NCBI RefSeq assembly: GCF_013314535.1
Contig: NZ_JABUAE010000005.1
Location: 1 to 64,000 of the forward strand
Source of the DNA: Bacillus sp. Xin1
GTDB lineage: Bacteria; Bacillota; Bacilli; Bacillales; Bacillaceae_G
Direction: 5' to 3'
Length of the DNA: 64,000 nt
Below are positions 45,083 through 53,828 of this stretch, piece after piece (positions within the stretch are counted from its first letter, which is position 1; each line of letters begins with the position of its first letter). A model generated the notes under the pieces. That model was not told where the DNA came from. It made no database searches and worked only from the letters and a program-made list of their open reading frames with translations. The translations under genes were made by a program, and so were the position numbers.

Positions 45083-46243
45083 TGTCCATCCCCCCGATAT
45101 GTGGAATACTCTCCTATAATCTTGTTACTTACAATACGATGTAACGATGAAAAACGCTCGCATAGTTCTCCAGCTTTACTGTGTCGAAATAACATGACAT
45201 CTCCAACAGTTAGATATTCTGAACCATTATAAAAAACGGGTGTTTGCACTTCTCCAGCTCCTTCTAAAGCTAACAACTTTGCCCCACTTGGCTCCCAAAT
45301 TTCAGGTTGTTTGTCTTTCCCAACTGATCCTGAAGCAATATATCCACCACCTAGGCAAGTATATATATGAAAGTCTGGCTGTCTAACAATCGATAACGCA
45401 AAGCCAATAGCTGGTTCAAAACGAATATCTTTATAATAATCAAAGAGCTTAGGAGAGTAGAAAGCAGAACCTATTGTAATCTCTGTGACAGATTCATCTT
45501 GCATTGTCGTTTTTATACTTCCTGTACCGCCTCCATTTACAAGGCGCATTGTAATTCCTTCCCCTTGTATCGTTTTTACAATATCTTGTCTTCTTTTCAC
45601 TACTTCCATTGCTGCTTTTCTTTTCAAATAGGAAACAACTTTATTTTTAAAAACTTGTTTTGGTGCATTGTCTCCAACTCCTGCAATCTGTGCCTCATAG
45701 CCCATTACACCATCTATTTGTAAAACGGAAGATTGAATTGCTTTTTCAATAACTTTTAAAACCTCAGTAGTAGTACGTATAGGAGAACGTCTAACACCAA
45801 AATGAAATTGAAAAAAACGGCTGCTCATATCGATATCAATACAAACTCGAAAATGTCCACCTGTTTCTATTGCAATTTTCTCTAAATAACTAATATGTTC
45901 GATGCAATCTACCATACAAGTAATTATAAATCCTTTTTTTGTAAGCAAACTAATTTCTTGCAGTGCTTGTTCATCATATACAGGGTATCCAGGCAACAAA
46001 TCATTAAATCCTTGTTTTATTAGAAATGGTACTTCTCGTGGTGAAAAACACATAATGCCTTGAAAACAACTATTAGAAGATAAAAATTCTCTTCATCACT
46101 GGAACAGATCGTAACGATTTACTAGCAATACGGACTTTTTTCCCTCTACATAATTGAACAATGGATTGAATATTTCTTTCTAACGCTTCTTCATCAAGAA
46201 ATGCACATGGTAAGGGAACTTTTTGAAATATGTTACGCTCCAC
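45070..46243 (-). pseudogene. Amino acid deaminase/aldolase (D-threonine aldolase-like), frameshifted
   Basis: This is a fold-III PLP enzyme of about 390 residues once one base is corrected. The start is GTG 46243 behind GGGGAGAGG. The first frame carries VRIASKSLRSVPVMKRI, whose Lys in ASKS is the expected PLP lysine. It then stops at TAA 46073-46075, just past a run of five T (46082-46086 on the plus strand as A). Removing one T restores LSSSNSCFQGIMCFSPREV and the rest of the protein. The intact open frame from 46053 (327 residues) lacks the PLP lysine. It is coupled to the lactone oxidase downstream. Confidence 0.8.
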
Positions 46244-46314
46244 ACTTTCCTCTCCCCTTCTATATATGTCTTATACATATTGGAAAGAAACTACCATTTT
46301 CCTGTTCCTAAACA

Positions 46315-46348
46315 TAAAAAAGTTTCTTCTTTACGAAGAAACTTTTTA
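46315..46348 (-). terminator. Terminator directly after plc
   Basis: AAGTTTCTTC pairs with GAAGAAACTT and T-runs lie on both sides. It lies about 80 bases after the plc stop. No sphingomyelinase gene follows it. Confidence 0.8.
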
Positions 46349-46427
46349 ACTATTTCATAGAAATGTTTACTTACATTGGATTATGATTCATTATACCTAT
46401 ATGTTTTTTTAAGAAGTACCGCACCTT

Positions 46428-47279
46428 CTAGCGATTCCCATATGTATCAAACCAAAGCTGAATATATCCAGCTGTGACACGCTGCGCTTCTACTAAACGT
46501 TTTCCTGTTGCTGGTGTAACTTCTGCACGCCATTTATCAGCATATTCTTGCGATACAGCTGCCCAAACGAACCAATCTTTTGTAGTATCATTTACAATGC
46601 CAGCATAATCTTGCTTAGCAGCTACAGCTGCTCCATGAATCCAATCTTCAGGATTCGTTCCTTTCCAATTCCAATATCCATTCCCATCAACTACTTTATA
46701 ATTATCTTTAACTGTATCTACAAAATTTTCATATTTGGAGTGGAAACCTTGTGGATAAGAAAGATTCGTAAAGTTTGCTGCATGCATTGGTTGATTGACA
46801 TCCCCTAAGTAATGAAGCGATAAACCTAAATAAAAGAATGCTTGTTTTATATCTTGTTTTTGATACGATTCACCTGCAAGTTTAAAGTATTTAGCTCCAG
46901 TTTCTTTTGCTTGCTTAGCAAAAGGAATATATGTCTTCCCTGTATCAGGATCATAGAAATGAGAAGCAAATGTACTATTATCATAGTAAGGATTTTCATA
47001 ATCAGCAGCATAAATACCATTCTCTAACTCTGTACGCCATTCCTTTAATAGTGCCACTTGATCTTGTTGTACAATCGTTGTATTACGGGACATAATATCA
47101 ATTGCGCGATTGACAATCCATAAATGGGAATTTACGCCTTCTGCATGCTTATCTTCAGCAGACCAATATTGAATGATTCTTACCTTATTTCCGCCCTCAT
47201 TTTCATGGGCAAATGCTACACTTTGCAATGGTGCTACTAATGTAATAGCTGTTGCTAAGGCTAATACTTTCTTTTTCAT
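46428..47279 (-). CDS. plc: Zinc-dependent phosphatidylcholine-preferring phospholipase C
   Basis: This is a secreted phospholipase C of 283 residues. A 24-residue signal peptide ends in AFA, then a 14-residue propeptide, then the 245-residue mature enzyme starting WSAEDKHAEGVNSHLW. Its Trp1 and His14 are zinc ligands, with Asp55 in AADYENPYYD and more in HYLGDVNQPMHAANF and FHSKYENF. It hydrolyses phospholipid head groups and is a PlcR-regulated virulence factor in this group. A near-consensus PlcR box lies 106 bases upstream. In most B. cereus strains the sphingomyelinase gene follows it; here it does not. Confidence 0.97.
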   Translation of the reverse strand: MKKKVLALATAITLVAPLQSVAFAHENEGGNKVRIIQYWSAEDKHAEGVNSHLWIVNRAIDIMSRNTTIVQQDQVALLKEWRTELENGIYAADYENPYYDNSTFASHFYDPDTGKTYIPFAKQAKETGAKYFKLAGESYQKQDIKQAFFYLGLSLHYLGDVNQPMHAANFTNLSYPQGFHSKYENFVDTVKDNYKVVDGNGYWNWKGTNPEDWIHGAAVAAKQDYAGIVNDTTKDWFVWAAVSQEYADKWRAEVTPATGKRLVEAQRVTAGYIQLWFDTYGNR

Positions 47280-47384
47280 ACGGAACCCCCATTACTCATT
47301 CTTTTAATATATAATTAATAGCATATAGTTAACCTATGATTAGAATACACTACCTTTCTCTTGATTTTTATTGAGAAAATAAAT

Positions 47385-47400
47385 GATGCAAATGTTCATA
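47385..47400. promoter_or_regulatory. PlcR box upstream of plc
   Basis: GATGCAAATGTTCATA matches the palindromic PlcR consensus TATGNANNNNTNCATA at every fixed position except the first. It lies 106 bases upstream of the plc start. The box is oriented for plc, as the only other neighbour ends near it. Confidence 0.75.
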
Positions 47401-47482
47401 TCATTATTAATCCTGTAATTTTCATTGTAGTGGACAAATATTAATCCTCTGCAAAGAAACAGCTAAAATATTGTAAAAAAAA

Positions 47483-47516
47483 TAAAGCAATCAAGATATG
47501 CACCTGATTGCTTCTA
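47483..47516 (-). terminator. Terminator after the K+ channel gene
   Basis: AAGCAATCA pairs with TGATTGCTT across an 11-base loop, followed on the minus strand by T-rich text. Confidence 0.65.
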
Positions 47517-47858
47517 CTCTTTTTTTCGACCTGATAATATATTTGGTAATTGAACATTTACTGCTAGTTTATGAATAAACCCAAACACTAAACCAATTCC
47601 AATGAAAATATAGAAGATCGTAAAAATCTTTCCAAAGTCTGTTTGTGGGCTAAAATCACCATAACCAACTGTCGTTAACGTTACAACGCTAAAATACAAT
47701 GCATCAATTGTGCGCAATCCCTCTACCGTACTGTAAAAAATAGTCCCTGATATTAACGTTAGAATGGTTAACACAAATAACACTTGAAATTCTTTATCTT
47801 TCCAAGCCCTTAAACAAGCTTTTAACATTCGTTTCAAAGTAAGTAAAAATGAAAGCAT
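47514..47858 (-). CDS. Two-helix potassium channel
   Basis: This is a 114-residue channel subunit with TM1 (about 26-45), a pore loop containing the K+ filter TVGYGD (about 63-68) and TM2 (about 78-98). It has a short C-terminus without an RCK domain, so gating may be intrinsic or by a separate subunit. It would assemble as a tetramer in the membrane. It is monocistronic. Confidence 0.88.
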   Translation of the reverse strand: MLSFLLTLKRMLKACLRAWKDKEFQVLFVLTILTLISGTIFYSTVEGLRTIDALYFSVVTLTTVGYGDFSPQTDFGKIFTIFYIFIGIGLVFGFIHKLAVNVQLPNILSGRKKE

Positions 47859-47920
47859 ACGACTCTCCCTTCATACTCAAGCTAATTCTTCAAAGGAAAG
47901 TCTATCACCTTTCTATACAT

Positions 47921-47964
47921 AAAAAAAGTAGCCTTCTTCTATTTCTAGAAAAAGACTACTTTCT
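47921..47964 (-). terminator. Terminator after bdhA
   Basis: A stem of about 14 bases with small mismatches (AGTAGTCTTTTTCT with AGAAGAAGGCTACT, minus strand) is followed by seven T. Confidence 0.75.
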
Positions 47965-47977
47965 TCTATATTATATG

Positions 47978-49030
47978 TTATTTAGGTGAAACAAGAATTT
48001 TCACTTGATTTTTATCTTTTACAAGCGCTTCAAATCCTTCTTCTACAACTTGATCTACTGTAATTTTTTTCGTAATTAATTTCTCTGCTTGAATTTGACC
48101 AGAGCTAATTAATTTAATAACAGATGGGAAGATGTGACGGTATCCAAGAATACCAACAAGCTCTTTTTCTTTTAATACTAAGTTGTTTGGAGTGATTTTT
48201 GCGTCTTTTTCCCATACGCTGACAATAACTATTTGACCTTCAAATCTTGTACTTTCAATTGCTTGACGAAGTACAACTTCAACGCCTGTTACTTCGAAGC
48301 TAACATTTACACCTAAACCGTTTGTTAAGTTACGGATTTCTGCTAGCACATCTTGTTCTGCTGGATTTAAGACGTAATCAGCACCTGCTAATTTTGCTAA
48401 CTCTTGACGTTCTTTCGAAAGCTCAACTGCAATAACAGGTGTTGCACCTGCCGCTTTAGCAGCTTGAATAACAAGAAGTCCGATTGGGCCACAGCCAAAT
48501 ACAGCTACAGCTTCACCTTCTTTTAATTTACTTTGACGCACTGCATGAACTGCAACTGCTGCTGGTTCTACAAGTGCGCCTTGTTCATAAGTCATTTCAT
48601 CTGGGATATGGTGAACCATATCTGCCGGTACTACAGTATATTCAGAGAAGCCACCGCCATCGCCACCAAGGCCATGGAAAACAAGTTGTTCGCAAACGTT
48701 ATAATGACCATGTTTACAAGCTTCACATTTACCACAAGAATAAATAGGTTCTACAACAACGCGGTCCCCTACTTTATGAGTTGTAACGCCTTCACCGATT
48801 TCAACAACTTCACCACTAAATTCATGACCTAAAATGACAGGTGCTTTCACATGTGTTAGTGGGTGTTCTTCTGTTGGAATAAAAATAGGTCCTGCTAAAT
48901 ATTCATGTAAATCTGTTCCGCAAATACCACACCATTTAACCTTGATTTTTACTGCTCCTGGTCGTACAGTTGGTTCTGGAACTTCTTCTACTCTTACATC
49001 ACGTTGATTATGCCAAAGTAATGCTTTCAT
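47978..49030 (-). CDS. bdhA: (R,R)-butanediol dehydrogenase, zinc alcohol dehydrogenase family
   Basis: This is a 350-residue NAD-dependent medium-chain dehydrogenase that interconverts acetoin and 2,3-butanediol. The catalytic zinc site is CGICGTDLHEY (about 37-47) with GHEFSGEV. The structural zinc cysteines lie in YSCGKCEACKHGHYNVC, and the NAD fold in AVFGCGPIGLL (about 178-188). ATG 49030 lies 9 bases behind GAGAGGG; the ATG three codons earlier abuts that site. It is monocistronic with a good SigA promoter, and serves overflow metabolism at low oxygen. Confidence 0.92.
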   Translation of the reverse strand: MKALLWHNQRDVRVEEVPEPTVRPGAVKIKVKWCGICGTDLHEYLAGPIFIPTEEHPLTHVKAPVILGHEFSGEVVEIGEGVTTHKVGDRVVVEPIYSCGKCEACKHGHYNVCEQLVFHGLGGDGGGFSEYTVVPADMVHHIPDEMTYEQGALVEPAAVAVHAVRQSKLKEGEAVAVFGCGPIGLLVIQAAKAAGATPVIAVELSKERQELAKLAGADYVLNPAEQDVLAEIRNLTNGLGVNVSFEVTGVEVVLRQAIESTRFEGQIVIVSVWEKDAKITPNNLVLKEKELVGILGYRHIFPSVIKLISSGQIQAEKLITKKITVDQVVEEGFEALVKDKNQVKILVSPK

Positions 49031-49082
49031 TTTATGCATCCCTCTCTATGTATATACTTAACCTGGTGAAGTTTACAATTTT

Positions 49083-49111
49083 ATTATAGTACTACTATCC
49101 ATATATTCCAA
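49083..49111 (-). promoter_or_regulatory. bdhA promoter
   Basis: On the minus strand there is a -35 TTGGAA (49106-49111), a 17-base spacer and a perfect -10 TATAAT (49083-49088), about 53 bases before the bdhA start. Confidence 0.65.
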
Positions 49112-49256
49112 AATACTAATCTAAATTTCACTAAATTTTAACAGAAAAAGTTCACTTTTTTGTCACTTTGTACTTTTTTCCCACATCTGTTAATTCAATT
49201 TCATTGCAGGTGAATTTCGCATTGTGCCATAATAGCAGAGGAGAGGTGAACATCAC

Positions 49257-50411
49257 TTGAAATATTTCATTTATTTTATTGTTATCGTAGCGTTTTTAGA
49301 TACATTTTCACAATTACCAATTATGAGTACTTACGCGCAAAGCCTTGGTGGAACTCCCCTTATTATCGGTCTTGTTGTCGGAATGTACTCGTTTGCCAAT
49401 ATGATCGGCAATATTATCGCAGGTGCATCTGTTGATAAGTTTGGAGCAAAGAAAGTACTTTATATAAGCATGGGAATTACGAGTTTCATAGTATTATTGT
49501 ATACCGTTGTTCAGAGCGGCGAACAATTACTTGTCGTTCGCTTTTTACACGGATTTAGTGATGGTTTCTTAATCCCTGCAGCCTTTACTTTCCTATCTAA
49601 GCAAACGAAATCTACAAAACAAGGAAAAGCAATGGCACTATCCGGTGCTGCTGTCGGAACAGCAGCTATCGTTGGTCCTGCCTTCAGTGGAATTATGAAA
49701 GCAACTGCAGGCGTTGAATGGGTTTTTATTACGATTTCGATTTTAATGGTACTCGGTACAATCGTTTCCCTTTTCTTGTTACCAAACAATGTAACTAGAA
49801 AAGATACTTCACGAACTCAAATGATGAACAAAGAAGATATGATAGGATTACTAAAATCCGAACCATTATTACAAGCATATATTGGCGCTTTTACATTGAT
49901 GTTTTCACAAGGAATCGTCACATATATGTTACCCGTAAAAGTAGAAGCATTAGCGCTTAAAGCATCAACAACAGGCATGATGCTAAGTGTATTTGGGATT
50001 ACCGCTATCCTCTTCTTCTTGCTACCGACAAATCGTATTTTTGACCGCTTTGACCGTTCAAAAATGATGCTAATTGGTATTGCAGTCATGGCATTTGCCT
50101 TATCATTACTTGGCATCTTTACAACAAAAGGTATGCTCTTTGTTGTGATGATGATTTATGGAATTGGATTCGCCATCCTCTTCCCATCTATTAATGCTTT
50201 ACTCGTTGAAAATACAACTGAAGATAAACGCGGGAAGGCATTCGGATTATTTTATGCGTTCTTCTCATTAGGCGTTGTCGCAGGATCTTTTACAGTGGGG
50301 ATAATCGGTGCATCACCGAGCGTAAGCTTTGTAATTGGAACCGCATTCTTACTCACATTTGCTTCTATGATTTATGTAAGAGGAAAAGTGAAAAAGACAA
50401 TGATGGGCTAG
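49257..50411 (+). CDS. MFS transporter (12-helix drug exporter type)
   Basis: This is a 384-residue major facilitator protein with 12 helices. The loop 2-3 motif GASVDKFGAKKVLYISMG (about 56-73) is motif A, and RFLHGFSDGFLIPAAFTFLS with GPAFSGIM shows motifs B and C of drug:proton antiporters. It starts at TTG 49257 behind GAGAGGTGAAC. It is divergent from bdhA and has no partner regulator nearby. Substrates are unknown. Confidence 0.85.
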   Translation: MKYFIYFIVIVAFLDTFSQLPIMSTYAQSLGGTPLIIGLVVGMYSFANMIGNIIAGASVDKFGAKKVLYISMGITSFIVLLYTVVQSGEQLLVVRFLHGFSDGFLIPAAFTFLSKQTKSTKQGKAMALSGAAVGTAAIVGPAFSGIMKATAGVEWVFITISILMVLGTIVSLFLLPNNVTRKDTSRTQMMNKEDMIGLLKSEPLLQAYIGAFTLMFSQGIVTYMLPVKVEALALKASTTGMMLSVFGITAILFFLLPTNRIFDRFDRSKMMLIGIAVMAFALSLLGIFTTKGMLFVVMMIYGIGFAILFPSINALLVENTTEDKRGKAFGLFYAFFSLGVVAGSFTVGIIGASPSVSFVIGTAFLLTFASMIYVRGKVKKTMMG

Positions 50412-50437
50412 AGTCCCATCATTGTCTTTTTATTTTC
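50397..50437 (+). terminator. Terminator overlapping the MFS stop codon
   Basis: AAAAGACAATGATGGG pairs with CCCATCATTGTCTTTT; the stop codon TAG sits in the loop. A T-run follows. Confidence 0.88.
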
Positions 50438-50448
50438 AAGTAAGTGTT

Positions 50449-50582
50449 TTACTGAAAGCACTTTGTATCTAGGACGTATGCTGTAACATGTCCATCCTGA
50501 ATATCAGTTAATGTTATATTGTATGATCCAGGAGTTATTCTAGTATCCTCATCTATGTAATAACTTGGGTCGCCTTTATCTT
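50449..50582 (-). pseudogene. Orphan C-terminal fragment of an unknown protein
   Basis: About 44 codons on the minus strand read like a real protein end (GDPSYYIDEDTRITPGSYNI and DGHVTAYVLDTKCFQ, then TAA). There is no start codon or ribosome site, and a TGA closes the frame just upstream. It directly adjoins the end of the decayed RDD gene. I do not recognise the family. Confidence 0.5.
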
Positions 50583-51130
50583 CTATTCATCTAATACTTC
50601 TATCACTTGTGTCCCAGCAATCAGATCACGAATTGCTCTTTTATCCTCACGTAACCCTACCATAAATGCACTTACATTGAACTACCCCCACCTTCACTTC
50701 GTTTAGAGGAAGGGGGCTTCTCGGTTAAAATGATAAAGCCAATTCCTAATGTAAGTATATATACAATCATAGCTATCAAATAACGCTTACATGTAGTCCA
50801 TAATGTAATCTTTTCGCCATCTATACGAATAACTTGGATTTCTATCACTCTCTTCCCTATTGTAAACCCTAACCATATTGCAGGTACAATCAAGAAATAT
50901 AACAAGTTTAAAATATTTACGATTATTTCCGTATGAGACTTGGATACATCTAAACTTAAAAACATAATATACATAGGAACAATCAATAACCCATCAACAA
51001 TACAAGCTAAAAATCTCTTCCAAAACCCTGCAGGTTCCCTTTCATCATTTCCAATAGAGATTGGATAACTCTTGCATATATCTCGACAATTTCCTTGGAA
51101 ATATTTCTTTTCCCTACAGTATTTGATAAG
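50583..51130 (-). pseudogene. RDD family membrane protein, disrupted
   Basis: The minus-strand frame reads a cysteine-rich start (YCREKKYFQGNCRDICKSYP), then GFWKRFLACIVDG, two helices and FTIGKRVIEIQVIRIDG, the first part of an RDD domain. At about 50.73 kb it runs into a 56-base insert and stops. In another frame immediately after the insert, SAFMVGLREDKRAIRDLIAG and a stop complete the RDD domain. The open piece 50672-50986 is therefore half of a broken gene. No start with a ribosome site was found. Confidence 0.72.
50673..50728. mobile_element. 56-base hairpin insert resembling an IS200/IS605-type end
   Basis: The core CCCCCACCTTC pairs with GGAAGGGGG around a TCGTTTAG loop. On the minus strand it ends GGTGGGGGTAGTTCA, which resembles the hairpin-bearing ends of IS200/IS605 elements as I remember them. 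It interrupts the RDD reading frame, and sequence on both sides rejoins in sense. No transposase is present. Confidence 0.5.
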
Positions 51131-51338
51131 CCTTTGTTTTTGAAATCGTTATAACATAGCATTCGGCGATTTTAACGCTTGAAAATTCTAAATATTGGTT
51201 ATACAGTTAAATCATATAAAAAATGCATCATAATAACATAATTGCAACCGTAAGTTGACAAAGTGCATTTCTCATAGGATAGAACAGACAGCAATGTTTA
51301 TATACAATTTAGTTATCAAAACAAAGGGGGTTATACAT

Positions 51339-52127
51339 ATGGCTTTTGGTGAAAAACTTTTTAAGTTAAGAAAAGAAAAAGGCCTTTCTCAAGAGGCTTT
51401 AGCTGAAAAATTAAACACCTCAAGGCAAGCGATTAGTAAGTGGGAAAATGGTCAAGGATTTCCTGAAACTGAAAAACTTTTAATGATTGGAAATATTTTC
51501 GAAGTATCTGTTGATTATTTACTAAAGGATACAGCTAAGCAAAGCAGTGAAAATGAACCAGGATATTATGTAAGTAGAGAAATGGCAGAAGGGTATTTGT
51601 TGTATGAACAAAAAATTTCTAAATATATTGCTTTAGGGTTTAGCCTACTTATTTTATCTTCCGTACCATATTTGCTTTTTAAACAGGATCCAGCAATCTA
51701 TACATTTCTTATCATTATAATTGCTGTCCTCGGTATCGGAACGATTGTGACAGCCATATCTATAGAAGATAATAAATATAAAACCCTTAAAAAAGAGACT
51801 TTGATGTTTGATCAAAACTTTCTTAAAGAGTTAGCAGCAAAATATACAACTATTAAAAAGAGATATGCTCCAGTAATAGTAGTTGGAATTTGTTCAATAG
51901 CAGCAGGTGGAATACCATTTTTGTTAGAGAAAAAAAATATAACTTCAGGAGTTTTAGTTCCCTATTATCCGATTTGTGTGGCATTAATTGCTGTTGGTAT
52001 CTACATTTTCATTCGCATAGCAGCAATATTAGAAGCATATAAACTTTTAGTAGAAAATGAAGAACATAGTAATCGCTTATTTTTTAAACTTAAACAGAAA
52101 GTGAGAAAAAAGGTGAATGACTTTTAA
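51339..52127 (+). CDS. XRE regulator fused to a membrane domain
   Basis: This is a 262-residue protein. The N-terminal helix-turn-helix (about 5-60) has LSQEALAEKLNTSRQAISKW and ENGQGFPETEKLL. A linker follows, then four predicted helices in two pairs (about 100-145 and 180-230) and a basic tail. ATG 51339 lies 8 bases behind AAAGGGGG; the longer upstream frame is not supported. It joins in one chain what the pairs at 27 and 39.5 kb do as two proteins. It could sense a membrane signal; the target is unknown. Confidence 0.82.
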   Translation: MAFGEKLFKLRKEKGLSQEALAEKLNTSRQAISKWENGQGFPETEKLLMIGNIFEVSVDYLLKDTAKQSSENEPGYYVSREMAEGYLLYEQKISKYIALGFSLLILSSVPYLLFKQDPAIYTFLIIIIAVLGIGTIVTAISIEDNKYKTLKKETLMFDQNFLKELAAKYTTIKKRYAPVIVVGICSIAAGGIPFLLEKKNITSGVLVPYYPICVALIAVGIYIFIRIAAILEAYKLLVENEEHSNRLFFKLKQKVRKKVNDF

Positions 52128-52163
52128 CAGTACGACAAACTGATTAAGCTTTTCTATATAACA

Positions 52164-52200
52164 AAAAATCACAACTCAAACAAATGAGTTGTGATTTTCT
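52164..52200. terminator. Bidirectional terminator (XRE-membrane gene / ribose operon)
   Basis: AAAATCACAACTCA pairs with TGAGTTGTGATTTT across a short loop. It ends the ribose operon on the minus strand. Confidence 0.85.
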
Positions 52201-52207
52201 TTCATAC

Positions 52208-52855
52208 TTATTTCCCTTGTGTTTTCTCCCAATCAGCTAAGAACTTCTCAATTCCTTGATCTGTTAATGGGTGTTTTACTAATGCTCCGATTACATTCGC
52301 TGGAATTGTTGCGATATGTGCACCGTTTAATGCTGCATCAGTTACGTGAACGCTATGACGTACAGATGCTGCGATGATTTCTGTTTTAATGTCGTGAATT
52401 ACAAAGATATCAGCAATTTGGCGAATTAAGTCCATACCGTTATGACCAATATCATCTAAGCGTCCTAAGAATGGAGATACGTATGTTGCACCAGCGCGCG
52501 CTGCAAGCAATGCTTGTACTGCTGAGAACACTAACGTAACGTTTGTACGGATTCCTAGATCAGAGAATGCTTTTACTGCTTTTAAGCCTTCTTTTGTCAT
52601 TGGTACTTTAACAACAACGTTTGGAGCAATTTTTGCTAATTCTTTTCCTTCTTCAATCATTTTATCTGCTTCTAAGCTAATTACTTCTGCACTTACAGGT
52701 CCTTCTACAACGCTGCAAATTTCACGAATACGTTCATGGAAATCTACGCCTTCTTTTGCTACAAGTGATGGATTTGTTGTTACACCTGCTAATACGCCTA
52801 AATCATTTGCCTCTTTAATTTCATCAATGTTTGCTGTATCAATAAAAAATTTCAT
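52208..52855 (-). CDS. tal: Transaldolase family protein (TalC/Fsa-like)
   Basis: This is a 215-residue short transaldolase, a TIM barrel with a Schiff-base lysine in [13 protein letters not shown] (about 80-92). The start [13 protein letters not shown] and [28 protein letters not shown] are family marks. ATG 52855 lies behind AGGAAGGAAG. It is the last gene of the ribose operon, 35 bases after rbsB, and would process pentose phosphates formed from ribose. The short subfamily includes fructose-6-phosphate aldolases, so activity could be either. Confidence 0.9.
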   Translation of the reverse strand: MKFFIDTANIDEIKEANDLGVLAGVTTNPSLVAKEGVDFHERIREICSVVEGPVSAEVISLEADKMIEEGKELAKIAPNVVVKVPMTKEGLKAVKAFSDLGIRTNVTLVFSAVQALLAARAGATYVSPFLGRLDDIGHNGMDLIRQIADIFVIHDIKTEIIAASVRHSVHVTDAALNGAHIATIPANVIGALVKHPLTDQGIEKFLADWEKTQGK

Positions 52856-52890
52856 TTGTATTTCTTCCTTCCTAAATGTAAGTTTATATT

Positions 52891-53814
52891 TCATTTTTTC
52901 TTAATAAGCTCTAATTCAATCGGAATGAATTTTTCCACTTTTTTACCTTGGCTCACTTGTTTTGCTGTTTCCATCGCCTTCTCTCCGATTAACCCTGGTT
53001 TTTGCGCAACAGTTGCTGCCATACGCCCATCATTAACTGCCTTCACAGCATCGTCAGTTGCATCAAATCCAACAACCACGACATCTGCTTTCCCAGCAGA
53101 TTTTAATGCCTCAAGCGCCCCTAATGCCATTTCATCATTATGAGCAAATACTGCCTTAATATCATTATTTGCTTGTAATATGTTTTCCATAACTGATAAT
53201 CCTTTGGCACGATCAAAATCGGCAGCTTGTTTTGCAACAACTTTTAATCCTTTGTCAGCTACGTTATGGAATCCTTTCCCGCGCTCACGAGCAGCAGAAG
53301 ATCCAGGAATCCCTTCTAACTCAGCGACATTTGCTCCTTCACCAACAAGTTCACGAATGTAGTCACCAGCCATTTTGCCACCTTCTACATTATTTGATGC
53401 AATGTGTGAAACAACTTTTCCTGAGTTTGCAACGCGGTCCACTGTAATAACAGGGATATTTGCCGCATTCGCTGCACTTACAGCTGAAGCAACCGCATCT
53501 GAATCAGTTGGATTAATCACAACGACATCAACGCCTTTTTGAATTAAATCTTCGACATCATTCGTTTGCTTCGCTGCATCATTTTGCGCATCAACAGCAA
53601 TCAACTCAATGCCACTATCTTTCGCTTTCTTTTCTGCACCTTTTTTCAACGTAACGAAAAATGGATTATTTAAAGTGGAAACAGAAAATCCAACTTTAAT
53701 AGTTTTATTTCGACCTTTATCGCTAGAATCCTTCGCCCATTCTGGCGGTTCCATTGAACAACCAGCAGTGATTACCATGATAAGTGCAACGAGTACAAGT
53801 AACCATTTTTTCAT
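52891..53814 (-). CDS. rbsB: Ribose-binding lipoprotein RbsB
   Basis: This is a 307-residue periplasmic-type binding protein anchored as a lipoprotein (lipobox ITAGCS, about 18-23). It has [18 protein letters not shown] (about 39-56) and the sugar-contacting [16 protein letters not shown] and [11 protein letters not shown] segments. ATG 53814 lies behind GGAGGG. It delivers D-ribose to RbsA/RbsC. It precedes the transaldolase and follows rbsC by 14 bases. Confidence 0.95.
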   Translation of the reverse strand: MKKWLLVLVALIMVITAGCSMEPPEWAKDSSDKGRNKTIKVGFSVSTLNNPFFVTLKKGAEKKAKDSGIELIAVDAQNDAAKQTNDVEDLIQKGVDVVVINPTDSDAVASAVSAANAANIPVITVDRVANSGKVVSHIASNNVEGGKMAGDYIRELVGEGANVAELEGIPGSSAARERGKGFHNVADKGLKVVAKQAADFDRAKGLSVMENILQANNDIKAVFAHNDEMALGALEALKSAGKADVVVVGFDATDDAVKAVNDGRMAATVAQKPGLIGEKAMETAKQVSQGKKVEKFIPIELELIKKK

Positions 53815-53828
53815 AAATTGTCCCTCCA

